57,007 bases of DNA from Gammaproteobacteria bacterium (GCA_003567475.1 PWZL01000031.1:1-57007), one strand, 5' to 3'; shown: positions 44,915 to 53,928, counted from the first letter of the stretch. Notes: generated by a model from the sequence alone, not told the origin. Made by a program: numbers and translations.

Positions 44915-45934
44915 ATGAATGCTCCCGAGTTGCACGCCGTGGCTACGGCGATGGTCGAAAAGGGCCGCGGTATTCTGGCCGCTGATGAGAGCTCCCCGAC
45001 CATCAAGAAGCGCTTCGACAGCATCTCGCTGGAAAGCACCGAGGAACATCGCCGTGGCTATCGGGAGATGCTGTTCACCACCGAGAATCTTGGGCGCGAT
45101 ATCAGCGGCGTCATCCTCTTCGACGAGACCTTGCGCCAGTCCTGCACGGACGGCACTCCCTTCGCCCGTTACCTCGAGGCGCACGGCATGCTCCCCGGGA
45201 TCAAGGTCGATGCCGGTGCCAAGGCGCTGGCAGGCTTCCCGGGCGAGAAGATCACCGAGGGCCTGGATGGGTTGCGGGATCGCCTGGCCGAGTATGCCGG
45301 GCTGGGCGCGAAGTTTGCCAAGTGGCGCGCGGTCATCGATATTGCCGACGGCATCCCCACGGCTGACTGCATCCGTGCCAATGCCCAGGCGCTGGCACGC
45401 TACGCCGCGCTTTGTCAGGAAGGCGGCATCGTGCCGATCGTGGAGCCCGAGGTGCTGATGGATGGCGCCCACGACCTGGCCCGCTGTGAAGCCGTCACCG
45501 GCGAGGTGCTCTCGCAGGTGTTTCGCGAGCTCCACCACCATCGGGTGTTGCTCGAGGGTATGGTGCTGAAGCCGAACATGGTGATTTCCGGCAAGAAATG
45601 CCCGACCCAGGCGGGCGTGGACGAAGTGGCGGAGGCGACGGTGCGCTGCCTGAAGCGCTACGTGCCCGGTGCGGTCCCCGGCGTCGCGTTCCTCTCGGGT
45701 GGTCAGAGCGACACGCTGGCGACCGCGCACCTCAATGCCATGAACGCAGGCTATTCGCTGCCTTGGAACCTCACTTTTTCCTACGGTCGGGCGCTGCAGG
45801 CCCCGGCGCTGAAGGCCTGGGGGGGGCGCTCTGAGACAGTGGCGGCAGGGCAGGCCGCACTCGGACTGCGCGCCCGTCTTAACGGACTCGCCACCCGCGG
45901 AGAATATTCTCCGGATATGGAACAGGCGGCGTGA
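44915..45934 (+). CDS. class I fructose-bisphosphate aldolase
   Basis: Schiff-base aldolase cleaving fructose 1,6-bisphosphate in glycolysis and used in reverse in gluconeogenesis or the Calvin cycle. The 339 residues follow the animal/plant-type class I enzyme: GRGILAADESSPTIKKRF, KVDAGAKALAGFPGEKIT, KWRAVIDI, EPEVLMDGAHD, the Schiff-base Lys in LEGMVLKPNMVISG, and FLSGGQSD. ATG 44915 follows GGAGGA. TATACT (44819-44824) is a possible -10 without a good -35. Its stop overlaps the mlaF GTG by 4 nt. Confidence 0.93.
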   Translation: MNAPELHAVATAMVEKGRGILAADESSPTIKKRFDSISLESTEEHRRGYREMLFTTENLGRDISGVILFDETLRQSCTDGTPFARYLEAHGMLPGIKVDAGAKALAGFPGEKITEGLDGLRDRLAEYAGLGAKFAKWRAVIDIADGIPTADCIRANAQALARYAALCQEGGIVPIVEPEVLMDGAHDLARCEAVTGEVLSQVFRELHHHRVLLEGMVLKPNMVISGKKCPTQAGVDEVAEATVRCLKRYVPGAVPGVAFLSGGQSDTLATAHLNAMNAGYSLPWNLTFSYGRALQAPALKAWGGRSETVAAGQAALGLRARLNGLATRGEYSPDMEQAA

Positions 45935-46758
45935 GACTCGCCGCCCCTGAGGGCAACCTGATCGAGCTCCGCGGCGTGTGTTTCCGCCGCGGAGACTTCC
46001 GTGTGTTTGACGGTCTCGATATGGCGATCCCCAAGGGGAAGGTGACGGCCGTCATGGGCCCTAGCGGTACCGGCAAGACCACGCTGCTGCGGCTGATTAC
46101 CGGGCAGCTCAAGCCTGATGCAGGCAGTGTGCGGGTGGGCGACTACGAGGTGCCGACCCTGACCCTGGGCAGGTTGTATGAAATGCGCCGTCAGATGGGC
46201 ATGCTTTTCCAGAACGGCGCGCTGCTCACCGATTCCAACGTGTTCGAAAACGTGGCCTTTCCCTTGCGAGAGCATACCCGCCTGCCCGAGCGGCTGATCC
46301 GCCACATCGTGCTGACCAAGCTCCATGCCGTGGGCCTGCGTGGCGCGGCCAGGCTCTTCCCGGGGGAGCTCTCCGGTGGGATGAACCGACGGGTGGCGCT
46401 GGCGCGGGCCATTGTCATGGACCCTGATATCCTGATCTACGACGAACCTTTCGTCGGCCTTGATCCGATCTCCATGGGGGTGATCGTGCGGCTGATCGGC
46501 CGGTTGAATCAGGCCCTCGGCCTGACCAGTGTCGTCGTGTCACATGATGTCCGCGAATTGGAGCTGGTCGCCGATCACTCCTACCTGCTCGCCGAGGGTC
46601 GCGTGGTGGCCTCCGGCGCCCATCGGGAGTTGATGGACACCGACTCGCCCCTGGTGCGGCAGTTCATGCATGGCGAGGCGGACGGTCCGGTGGCCTACCA
46701 CTTCCCGGCGCGCGACTATGGCGACGACCTGTTCGACCGCGACCAGGCACACCGCTGA
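45931..46758 (+). CDS. mlaF: phospholipid transport ATP-binding protein MlaF
   Basis: ATPase of the inner-membrane MlaFEDB complex that moves phospholipids between the inner membrane and the periplasmic carrier MlaC. The 275 residues have Walker A GPSGTGKTTLLRLITG, signature LSGGMNRRVALARAI, Walker B ILIYDEPFVGLDP and H-loop VVSHDVREL. The GTG start overlaps the aldolase stop (GTGA); the TGA overlaps the mlaE ATG. Confidence 0.94.
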   Translation: MRLAAPEGNLIELRGVCFRRGDFRVFDGLDMAIPKGKVTAVMGPSGTGKTTLLRLITGQLKPDAGSVRVGDYEVPTLTLGRLYEMRRQMGMLFQNGALLTDSNVFENVAFPLREHTRLPERLIRHIVLTKLHAVGLRGAARLFPGELSGGMNRRVALARAIVMDPDILIYDEPFVGLDPISMGVIVRLIGRLNQALGLTSVVVSHDVRELELVADHSYLLAEGRVVASGAHRELMDTDSPLVRQFMHGEADGPVAYHFPARDYGDDLFDRDQAHR

Positions 46759-47525
46759 TGGGGCTTATCCGCGAGATCGGCGATACGTTGGTCGCGTTCC
46801 TCAGGGCGCTGGGCAGCATGGCCATGTTCCTGGGCCGGCTGCTCATGTACACCCCGGCGGGTCTGCTGCGTTTCCGGCTGGTGGTCCACCAGGTGCACAA
46901 TGCCGGTGCGCTGTCGCTGGCGATCATCATGCTCAGCGGTTTTTTCGTCGGGCTGGTGCTCGGTCTGCAGGGATTTGATCTGCTGGCACGGTTCAACTCC
47001 GAGAACGTGCTTGGGGGCGCCGTGGCGCTTGGGCTGATCAAGGAACTCGGCCCCGTGGTCACGGCCCTGTTGTTCGCCGGCCGCGCGGGAACCGCGCTGG
47101 CCTCGGAAATCGGGCTGATGAAGGCCACCGATCAGCTCTCAGCCATGGAGATGATGGCTGTCGACCCCATGAAACGCGTGGTGCTGCCGCGTTTTCTTGG
47201 TGGCGTGATCGCCATGCCGTTCCTTGTGGCGATCTTCACGGCCATTGGCATTTTTGGCTCGTGGGTGATCGGTGTGGCATGGATGGGAGTCGATCCCGGC
47301 GTGTTCTGGTCACAGATGCAGTCGCTCGTCAGCATGGACGACGTGCGAGAGGGTATCTTCAAGAGCGTCGTGTTCGGCGTGGCCGCGAGTCTGGTCGCCG
47401 TTTACGAGGGCTACACCGCCTGGCCCACTGCCGAGGGCGTGGGCCGCGCCACGACCCGGACCGTCGTGATCACCGCCGTGTCGGTGCTCATACTCGATTA
47501 CATGATCACCGCAGCACTGCTCTGA
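46758..47525 (+). CDS. mlaE: phospholipid transport permease MlaE
   Basis: Integral membrane subunit of the Mla transporter, 255 residues with about five or six helices. The conserved block GLIKELGPVVTALLFAGRAGTALASEIGLM and the MAVDPMKRVVLPRFLGGVIAMP segment identify the MlaE/YrbE family. The start overlaps the mlaF stop by 1 nt (TGATG). Confidence 0.95.
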   Translation: MGLIREIGDTLVAFLRALGSMAMFLGRLLMYTPAGLLRFRLVVHQVHNAGALSLAIIMLSGFFVGLVLGLQGFDLLARFNSENVLGGAVALGLIKELGPVVTALLFAGRAGTALASEIGLMKATDQLSAMEMMAVDPMKRVVLPRFLGGVIAMPFLVAIFTAIGIFGSWVIGVAWMGVDPGVFWSQMQSLVSMDDVREGIFKSVVFGVAASLVAVYEGYTAWPTAEGVGRATTRTVVITAVSVLILDYMITAALL

Positions 47526-47539
47526 CAAGGATTACTGCG

Positions 47540-48010
47540 ATGCAGCAGACACGAACCGTTGAACTTGGGACCGGCCTGTTTGTCCTTTTGGGCATAGCCG
47601 CGCTGTTTTTCCTGACCACGCAGACGACCGGCACCGGCATGGGACGGGTGGAGACCTACATGGTGACGGCGCGATTCGACAACATCGGCGGGCTGACCGC
47701 CCGCGCCCCGGTCACGATGGCCGGTGTGGCCATTGGCCGGGTGGAGAAAATCGAGCTTGATCCGGAGCGGCTAGACGCTGTGGTGACGCTCCAGATCGAC
47801 CGGCGCTACGATCAGATCCCGGAGGACTCCGAGGCCTCGATCCTCACTGCCGGCCTGCTCGGCGGCAATTACATCGGCATCGGCGCCGGCGGCTCGTTCG
47901 ACTCGCTGCGCGACGGTGACGAGATTTATCTTACGCAATCGGCGTTGGTTCTGGAGAGCCTGATCAGCCGGTTCCTGTTCTCGCAATCGGATGACGAAGA
48001 CGATGACTAG
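47540..48010 (+). CDS. mlaD: MCE-domain lipid-binding protein MlaD
   Basis: Periplasmic ring subunit anchored in the inner membrane, 156 residues. One N-terminal helix (GLFVLLGIAALFFLTTQT) precedes a single MCE domain (TARFDNIGGLTARAPVTMAG, GLLGGNYIGIGAGGS). The tail ends in a short acidic stretch (SQSDDEDDD). ATG 47540 follows AAGGA; the frame is open from 47261 inside mlaE. It overlaps mlaC by 8 nt. Confidence 0.94.
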   Translation: MQQTRTVELGTGLFVLLGIAALFFLTTQTTGTGMGRVETYMVTARFDNIGGLTARAPVTMAGVAIGRVEKIELDPERLDAVVTLQIDRRYDQIPEDSEASILTAGLLGGNYIGIGAGGSFDSLRDGDEIYLTQSALVLESLISRFLFSQSDDEDDD

Positions 48011-48659
48011 AATTCTGACGGCTACCCTCGCGATGCTTGCCGGCCTGGCCCTGTCGAGTGCTCCTGCCTTCGCGGATACAGCGGATGCGACCGCCTCCGG
48101 AAGCGATCCGGCCGAGGTCATAGAAAGAACCGCCCGCCAAGCGCTCGATGTTCTGGAAGAGCGCCGCGAGGAGTTCGCCAGCGATGCCGACGCCCTGTTC
48201 GCGGCCATCGACGAAATCCTCTTGCCGGTGTTCGACGTGCAGCGCTCTGGTGATCTGGTGTTGGGGCGACACGCTCGTTCGGCGTCGGCCGACCAGCGAC
48301 GGCGTTTCGCCCAGGCGCTCTATCGCGCACTGGTGCGCCAGTATGCCGACAATGCCCTGGATTTCTCGCCTGATCAGCTGGTGATCCGTCCGGTACGCGG
48401 GGAGGTCGATCCTCGTCGTACCCGGGTGGATAGCGAAGTGCGCCTGAGTGACGGCACTCGGGTGGGGATTGCCTACATGCTGCGCGAGACCGACGACGGC
48501 TGGAAGGTGTTCGACGTGGTGGCCGAAGGTATTTCCTACGTCCGCAATTTCCGCGAGCAGTACGATGCGGAGATCCGTCGACGCGGTCTTGATGACGTCA
48601 TCGCGCTGCTTGAGCGCCAGGGCGGCATCGCAGCGCCCGACGAGGATGGCGCGGGGTGA
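48003..48659 (+). CDS. mlaC: periplasmic phospholipid carrier MlaC
   Basis: Soluble carrier that ferries phospholipid between MlaA and MlaFEDB. The 218-residue precursor has a signal peptide (TRILTATLAMLAGLALSSAPAFA, cut to AD). The Tol_Tol_Ttg2 fold is recognisable by FDVQRSGDLVLGRHARSASA, FAQALYRALVRQYADNALDF and WKVFDVVAEGISYVRNFREQY. ATG 48003 is chosen for the compact signal peptide; an in-frame ATG at 47991 is possible. Confidence 0.92.
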   Translation: MTRILTATLAMLAGLALSSAPAFADTADATASGSDPAEVIERTARQALDVLEERREEFASDADALFAAIDEILLPVFDVQRSGDLVLGRHARSASADQRRRFAQALYRALVRQYADNALDFSPDQLVIRPVRGEVDPRRTRVDSEVRLSDGTRVGIAYMLRETDDGWKVFDVVAEGISYVRNFREQYDAEIRRRGLDDVIALLERQGGIAAPDEDGAG

Positions 48660-48964
48660 GCGAGGTGCGACTGGACCGCGCGGCCGATGGGCGGGTGCGC
48701 ATCGAGGGTCCCCTGACCTTCGAAACGGTCGACGATCGGCTGTTGGAGTACAGCCGCCAGATACTGGCCGGCGAGGAGGACCTGGTCATCGATTTCGCCG
48801 GCGTGGTGGAGGGGGATTCCGCGGGACTGGCATTGCTGATCGAGTGGCGCAGCTGGGCCGACCGGGCTGGACGCGCTATTGCCTTCGAGCAGGTGCCCTC
48901 ATCGCTGCTAGGGATCGCCGATATCAGTGATGTGGCCGGGATTCTGGGCCTGGCCGAGGACTGA
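48656..48964 (+). CDS. mlaB: STAS-domain protein MlaB
   Basis: Cytoplasmic regulator that binds MlaF and supports assembly and activity of the transporter. The 102 residues form a STAS fold: VRIEGPLTFETVDDRLLEY, LVIDFAGVVEGDSAGLALLI (with the conserved Ser) and a C-terminal helix. The GTG start overlaps the mlaC stop by 4 nt. It is the last gene of mlaFEDCB. Confidence 0.9.
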   Translation: MSEVRLDRAADGRVRIEGPLTFETVDDRLLEYSRQILAGEEDLVIDFAGVVEGDSAGLALLIEWRSWADRAGRAIAFEQVPSSLLGIADISDVAGILGLAED

Positions 48965-48969
48965 TCCAC

Positions 48970-49782
48970 CTACAGGTCGTCGAGCTCATCCAGGTCGTCG
49001 AGATCGTCAAACTCATAGAGGTCGTAGAAATCATCGACCGGCGGCTCGCCGTCATGGATCAGGAATTCACGACGCTGCAGATACGCCTCACGGATGAACA
49101 GGTAGGGGTCGGCGGCGCTGTCGATGTTGCCGTCGACCGAGAGCAGCGCGGCCCGTTCGTTCATCGCGAACACGATCGCGAGCTTGTCCCGGCGGCTGCT
49201 GTTGCCGTACCAGAACAGCGGATGCATGACCGCATCGACAACCGTACCGATCCCGTCCCGGAAGGTGGTCGGTCCGATGAAAGGAATGAAGACATAGGGC
49301 CCCGGGGTCACCCCGTAACTGCCCAGGGTCTGGCCGAAGTCCTCGTTCGGCCGATCCAGGCCGGCCTGCGATGCCACGTCGATGAAGCCCAGCAGCCCGA
49401 TCGTCGAATTGACCAGGAAACGTCCGGTGTCGTCGACGGCGGCATCGAATTTGCCCTGGAGCACGTCATTGACGATGACGATCGGCATCGCAAGATTGGA
49501 AAAGAAATTGCCGATCCCGCGGCGCACGGGCGCCGGTGTGACGGTCTGATACGCGCGCGCGACAGGCCGTAGAACGAAACGATCGCCGATCCGGTGGATC
49601 GCGAAGTTGAACCGGTTGATCGGCTCGAAGGGGTCGACATTGCGTTCCCTGCGTACTTCGGCAGCCGGCTCGGCGTCCACGGCACGGGACTCGGCGGTCG
49701 CGGCGGCCTGGCCGGTGCTCGCGCAGGCGGCGAGACCAGGCAGCATGACCAGCACGGTCAATAGAAGGCGAATTCTGCTCAT
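48970..49782 (-). CDS. mlaA: outer-membrane lipoprotein MlaA (VacJ)
   Basis: Removes mislocalised phospholipid from the outer leaflet and passes it to MlaC. The 270-residue precursor has a lipobox (LAACAS, Cys about 20) and the MlaA core: VDPFEPINRFNFAIHRIGDR, NFFSNLAMPIVIVNDVLQGK, VNSTIGLLGFIDVASQ, EDFGQTLGSYGV and GPYVFIPFIGPTTFRD. The C-terminus is an acidic low-complexity tail ending FDDLDDLDELDDL, encoded by short imperfect repeats. It is convergent with mlaB (5-bp gap), so all Mla functions cluster here. Confidence 0.94.
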   Translation of the reverse strand: MSRIRLLLTVLVMLPGLAACASTGQAAATAESRAVDAEPAAEVRRERNVDPFEPINRFNFAIHRIGDRFVLRPVARAYQTVTPAPVRRGIGNFFSNLAMPIVIVNDVLQGKFDAAVDDTGRFLVNSTIGLLGFIDVASQAGLDRPNEDFGQTLGSYGVTPGPYVFIPFIGPTTFRDGIGTVVDAVMHPLFWYGNSSRRDKLAIVFAMNERAALLSVDGNIDSAADPYLFIREAYLQRREFLIHDGEPPVDDFYDLYEFDDLDDLDELDDL

Positions 49783-49879
49783 GGCTTCAAGGTGTTGTTT
49801 CTATGCGGCATGCCGACAGGGCTGCGCCGATGGGAAAAGCTCGACACTGTAGTGCAGCGCGTGGCCCGATGCCAGCCGC

Positions 49880-51373
49880 TCAGCGGCGCGCCTGTCCTGA
49901 CGGCTCGCGTGTCTGGCGCTCGAGTTCGCGACGCAGTTCGTCCGGGACGGTGTCCATGATCCACTGAATGCGCGCTTCGAAGCGTGCCTGCTGCACGCTG
50001 TTGAGGTCCGGGGCGGCGAGCGCCATGTAGAGCTGATTGACCGCCAGCGGCGCATTACCGTTGACGATGTGGAATTCGGCCATGTAGTAGTGCGCCTCGG
50101 CCATTTCGCCCGAGGCGCTCGCGGCCATCGCGATCAGGCGAATCTGTTCGGGCGTGGGCGGGACGTTGTTCAGCAGGTCCAGCAGTACCCGGTGAGCCTC
50201 GCCAGGCTGATTGGCGGCCAGCAGGGCCTCGCTGTAGTGGATCACCAGGGGCAGGTTGCGGGGGAACAGCCGCAGGGCATTGCCATATACGCTCAGTGCC
50301 TGCTCGAGGTCACGAGTGGCCATATAGGCCTGGGCCAACCCCACGTGATAGTGCACAACCTCGGGGTGCTGTTCGACTTTCCGCTGGAAGGTCAATAGCG
50401 CGCCATCCGAGCGTCCTGCCCGCAGTTCGGCCAGCGCAAACCCGTACTCAAGCGCCTCCCGGGGGTGCTCGTCCCTTGCCAGCTCGTCTTCGAACCAGTT
50501 TCGCGCCGCCTCCGGCGTGCTGCTTGCCAGCACCCGCAGGCGGGCACGGGTCAGTGCGTAACCCAGAGAATCCTCGATCTGACCGGGATGTTCCATCTGG
50601 CGTGCCCGGTTCAGCCCCTCGGCGATGCGCGAGCTGGTCACCGGGTGGGTACGCAGAAACTCCGGCACGTTCGCCTGCGCCATCCCGTAGCGCCGGTGCA
50701 GCACCTCGAAGAAGCGCGGCAGGCCCTCGGGGTCGAATCCGGCGGTTGCGAGCACGCCGATGCCGACCCGGTCGGCCTCGTATTCGTTGGCGCGGGTGAA
50801 GGCGATCTGTTGTTCGATGGCGAAGGACTGACCCATCGCCATGGCACCCATGGCGGCATCGCCGCCCGCCACGGCACCGAGGATCACGGCGGCCAGCATG
50901 GTCGCGGCGGCGGCAATGGAGGTGCGGCGGCCCGCTGCGATCGATCGCGAGATATGCCGCTGGGTCACATGGGCGATTTCGTGTGCCAGAACCCCGGCAA
51001 GCTCGCTCTCGTTGCGCGTCGCCTCGATCAGCCCCCTGTTGATGCCGATGTAACCGCCGGGCATGGCGAAGGCGTTGATGGCACCGTCGTCGACGATGAA
51101 AAAATGGAAACGGAAATCCCCTTCGTGGGCATGCCCGGCGAGACGGTGGCCGATGTCCTGGATGTACTGGTCGACCAGCGGATCCTCGACGATACTGCCG
51201 GCATCGCGGAGCTGGCGCAGGACCATGCGGCCGATCTGCGCTTCCCGCTCCTTGGACATGACGGTATCCGACGGGCTGCCCATATCGGGCAGGTTCATCG
51301 GGTTAGCCACGACCAGGCCGGGGCTGACCAGCAGCAGGACCAGCGCTCGGAAGATGTGGATCACGCGCAACAC
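49880..51373 (-). CDS. bepA: periplasmic M48 metalloprotease, BepA-like, with TPR domain
   Basis: Outer-membrane quality-control protease and chaperone that acts on LptD and BAM-linked substrates in homologues. The 497-residue precursor has a signal peptide (IFRALVLLLVSPGLVVANP). The zinc site is HEIAH (LAGVLAHEIAHVTQRH) with the third ligand in NEYEADRVG. The C-terminal half is made of TPR repeats (EVVHYHVGLAQAYMATRDLE, NLPLVIHYSEALLAANQPGE). A hydrophobic glycine/alanine segment (about 155-185) follows the active site. Confidence 0.9.
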   Translation of the reverse strand: MLRVIHIFRALVLLLVSPGLVVANPMNLPDMGSPSDTVMSKEREAQIGRMVLRQLRDAGSIVEDPLVDQYIQDIGHRLAGHAHEGDFRFHFFIVDDGAINAFAMPGGYIGINRGLIEATRNESELAGVLAHEIAHVTQRHISRSIAAGRRTSIAAAATMLAAVILGAVAGGDAAMGAMAMGQSFAIEQQIAFTRANEYEADRVGIGVLATAGFDPEGLPRFFEVLHRRYGMAQANVPEFLRTHPVTSSRIAEGLNRARQMEHPGQIEDSLGYALTRARLRVLASSTPEAARNWFEDELARDEHPREALEYGFALAELRAGRSDGALLTFQRKVEQHPEVVHYHVGLAQAYMATRDLEQALSVYGNALRLFPRNLPLVIHYSEALLAANQPGEAHRVLLDLLNNVPPTPEQIRLIAMAASASGEMAEAHYYMAEFHIVNGNAPLAVNQLYMALAAPDLNSVQQARFEARIQWIMDTVPDELRRELERQTREPSGQARR

Positions 51374-51431
51374 CGTCTCGGCGGCGGAAAGTACCGGATC
51401 AGACCGTGCGCCTGCGTCCGGGGTTCCATGG

Positions 51432-52880
51432 CTAGAGGCGCTCCGAGGCGTAGTCGGCCAGGCGCGAGCGCTCGCCGCGCAGCAGCGTCAGGTGACCGGC
51501 GTGGGGCCAGTCGCGGAACCGGCTGACCAGGTAGGTGAGTCCCGAGGTGGATTCGGTGAGGTAGGGCGTATCAATCTGCGCAAGATTACCCAGGCACACC
51601 AGCTTGGTACCCGGGCCGGCGCGCGTGACCAGCGCCTTCATCTGCTTGGAGGTGAGGTTCTGTGCCTCGTCGATGATCACGTAGCGGTTGAGGAACGTAC
51701 GACCGCGCATGAAATTCATCGAGCGAATCTTGATCCGGTTGCGCAGCAGATCCTGGGTGGCCGCGCGCCCCCAGTCGCCACCATCGGTCGGCTTGGCCAG
51801 GACCTCCAGGTTATCCATCAGCGCACCCATCCACGGCTCCATCTTCTCCTCTTCGGTGCCGGGCAGGAATCCGATGTCATCGCCGAGCGGAATCGTGACC
51901 CGCGTCATGATGATTTCGCTGTAGCGGTTGAGATCGAGCGTCTGGGACAGCCCAGCTGCCAGCGTCAGCAGCGTCTTGCCGGTGCCAGCCGCACCGAGGA
52001 TGGTCACCAGGTCGATGTCCGGGTCCATCAGCAGGTTGAGCGCGAAGTTCTGCTCGCGGTTGCGCGCGCGGATGCCCCACACGGCGTGGCGCTCGCTGCG
52101 GAAGTCCTGGGCGATCTCCAGTACCGCCGTGTCGCCCTCGTGGCTGCAGACGATGGCCTCGAACCCACGTGGCTGTTCCGGAGCCGGCGGCGCATAGAGG
52201 CAGTCGTTGACCGACCACTCCCGCGTTTGTTCGCCGCGAACGCGGTAGAAGCTCCGACCGTCTTCCTGCCATGAGTCCAGGTCCGGTGCCAGCCTCGCCC
52301 AGAAATCGTCCGGCAGCGCCAGGATGCCAGGCGGCAGCATGTCGGCATCCTCCAGCGCGGTGTCGCTGAAGTAATCCTCGGCGGCGATACCGAGCACGGT
52401 CGCCTTGATTCTGAGGTTGATGTCCTTCGACACCAGGATGACGAGGTCCTCGGGCCGTTCCTGCTGCACACCCATCACTGCGGCCAGGATCACGTTGTCG
52501 GCCAGGTTGCGAAGCGGCACACCCTCCAGGGGAGCGTCGTGAACCCGCAGCTGAAAAAACAGCCGCCCCCGTGGTCGCGGCGGCTCCTTGCTCCAGGCCG
52601 CCGCCGCCGCGTCAGGCAGCGCCAGCCCGTTCGCCAGCCCGTCGGTCCCGGCCTCGCTGACCAGTTCGTCCAGAAATCGGCTGGCCTGGCGGGCATTGCG
52701 GGCGACATCGGACATGCCCTTCTTGGCGGCATCGAGCTCTTCGAGCACGGCCATCGGGATGTAGATGTCGTGCTCGGCGAAGCGGAAGATCGCCGCCGGA
52801 TCGTCCATCAGGACGTTGGTGTCGAGCACGAAGACCTTGCGGGCCTCGCGCTGCCGGCTCGCCCGCGAGCGGGGCGTCAT
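51432..52880 (-). CDS. PIN-PhoH fusion ATPase (PhoH2/YlaK type)
   Basis: Predicted RNA helicase/ribonuclease. The 482 residues join an N-terminal PIN nuclease domain (about 10-150; KVFVLDTNVLMDDPAAIFRF, with further acidic residues in VLEELDAAKKG and VSKDINLRIKA) to a C-terminal PhoH ATPase (about 265-475; Walker A GAAGTGKTLLTLAAG, Walker B YVIIDEAQNLT). The same architecture in mycobacteria is an RNA helicase and RNase. It starts one base after the bcp stop, so the pair is surely co-transcribed. Confidence 0.9.
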   Translation of the reverse strand: MTPRSRASRQREARKVFVLDTNVLMDDPAAIFRFAEHDIYIPMAVLEELDAAKKGMSDVARNARQASRFLDELVSEAGTDGLANGLALPDAAAAAWSKEPPRPRGRLFFQLRVHDAPLEGVPLRNLADNVILAAVMGVQQERPEDLVILVSKDINLRIKATVLGIAAEDYFSDTALEDADMLPPGILALPDDFWARLAPDLDSWQEDGRSFYRVRGEQTREWSVNDCLYAPPAPEQPRGFEAIVCSHEGDTAVLEIAQDFRSERHAVWGIRARNREQNFALNLLMDPDIDLVTILGAAGTGKTLLTLAAGLSQTLDLNRYSEIIMTRVTIPLGDDIGFLPGTEEEKMEPWMGALMDNLEVLAKPTDGGDWGRAATQDLLRNRIKIRSMNFMRGRTFLNRYVIIDEAQNLTSKQMKALVTRAGPGTKLVCLGNLAQIDTPYLTESTSGLTYLVSRFRDWPHAGHLTLLRGERSRLADYASERL

Positions 52881-52881
52881 C

Positions 52882-53355
52882 TCAGAGCGCCTTGACGGCG
52901 GCCAGGACCTCTTCGACGTGCCCCTTCACCTTCACGCCACGCCACTCCTGGCGCAGCACGCCCTCGGGGTCGATCAGGAACGTGCTGCGTTCGATGCCGA
53001 GCACTTTCCGTCCGTACATGTTCTTTTCCTTGATGACGCCGAAGGCCTGGCAGAGGGCTTCATCCTTATCGGAGATCAGATCGAAGGGGAATTCGTACTT
53101 GGCGCGGAAGTTCTCGTGGGCCCGCAGGCTGTCGCGGGACACGCCGACGATCACCGCGCCCGCACGTTTGAATTTGGCATGGTGGGCAGCGAAATCCTGA
53201 CCCTCGGTGGTACAGCCCGGGGTGTTGTCTTTGGGATAGAAGTACAGCACGAGGGTTTTGCCCGCAAAGTCGCCCAGGCTCAGCGTCTTGTCTCCCGTCG
53301 CCGGGGCGCTGAACCCAGGGACCGCCTTCCCGATCGCAAGCTCGCTCATTTCCAT
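52882..53355 (-). CDS. bcp: thioredoxin-dependent thiol peroxidase, Bcp/PrxQ family
   Basis: Reduces hydroperoxides. The 157 residues have the peroxiredoxin core VLYFYPKDNTPGCTTEGQDF with the peroxidatic Cys at about 48. The resolving Cys found five residues later in E. coli Bcp is absent (a non-Cys residue there). One more Cys lies near residue 100 (EALCQAFGV), so it is either 1-Cys or uses another resolving partner. It is between gcvR and the PIN-PhoH gene. Confidence 0.92.
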   Translation of the reverse strand: MEMSELAIGKAVPGFSAPATGDKTLSLGDFAGKTLVLYFYPKDNTPGCTTEGQDFAAHHAKFKRAGAVIVGVSRDSLRAHENFRAKYEFPFDLISDKDEALCQAFGVIKEKNMYGRKVLGIERSTFLIDPEGVLRQEWRGVKVKGHVEEVLAAVKAL

Positions 53356-53397
53356 TGTCTCCTTGGTATCGCTTCCATCAGGGCAGCGCCGGCGCGC

Positions 53398-53928
53398 TCA
53401 GCCCTTGACCGGTTCCATGATCGCGTCGAGGTTGAGCTGGTCGCAGAAGTCCATGAACTCCTCGCGCAGAGCCGAGATGTGCACTGTGGCAGGGATGTTG
53501 ACGGTGATCTGCACGGCGAACATCGGCGCTCCGGTGTGGGCGGCCGCGTAGCTCCGGGTGTTGAGCTCGGCAATCTCGATATCGCGGGCTGCGAAAAAGC
53601 CCGCCAGGTTATGCACGATACCGGGTTGATCCAGACAGACGACGTCCACGGCATAGGGCAGCAGATTGCCCCGCTGGCCGCGCGCTTCGGTGCGCTTGAG
53701 CTGGATCTCGAGCTCGTTGGCCTCGGCCACCCGGTCGAGCTCCTTTTCCAGCCGGGTTAGCGTGTGCCACTTGCCGGAGATCAACATCAGGACGGCGAAC
53801 TCCGACGCCAGGGCTGTCATCCGGCTTTCGAGGATGTTCCCGCCGCAATCGAGAACGATCCGTGTCAGATCGCGGACGACGCCTTTCCTGTCCGAGCCGA
53901 CGGCGGACAGCACCAGCAGCTGCTCCAT
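53398..53928 (-). CDS. gcvR: glycine cleavage system repressor-like ACT protein
   Basis: Tandem ACT-domain protein that, in E. coli, restrains GcvA activation of the glycine cleavage operon. The 176 residues have two ACT domains: LLVLSAVGSDRKGVVRDLTR (about 3-80) and VVCLDQPGIVHNLAGFFAAR (about 95-170). ATG 53928 has GAGG at good spacing; the frame opens at 53970. It is divergent from dapA and upstream of bcp, as in E. coli. Confidence 0.88.
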   Translation of the reverse strand: MEQLLVLSAVGSDRKGVVRDLTRIVLDCGGNILESRMTALASEFAVLMLISGKWHTLTRLEKELDRVAEANELEIQLKRTEARGQRGNLLPYAVDVVCLDQPGIVHNLAGFFAARDIEIAELNTRSYAAAHTGAPMFAVQITVNIPATVHISALREEFMDFCDQLNLDAIMEPVKG

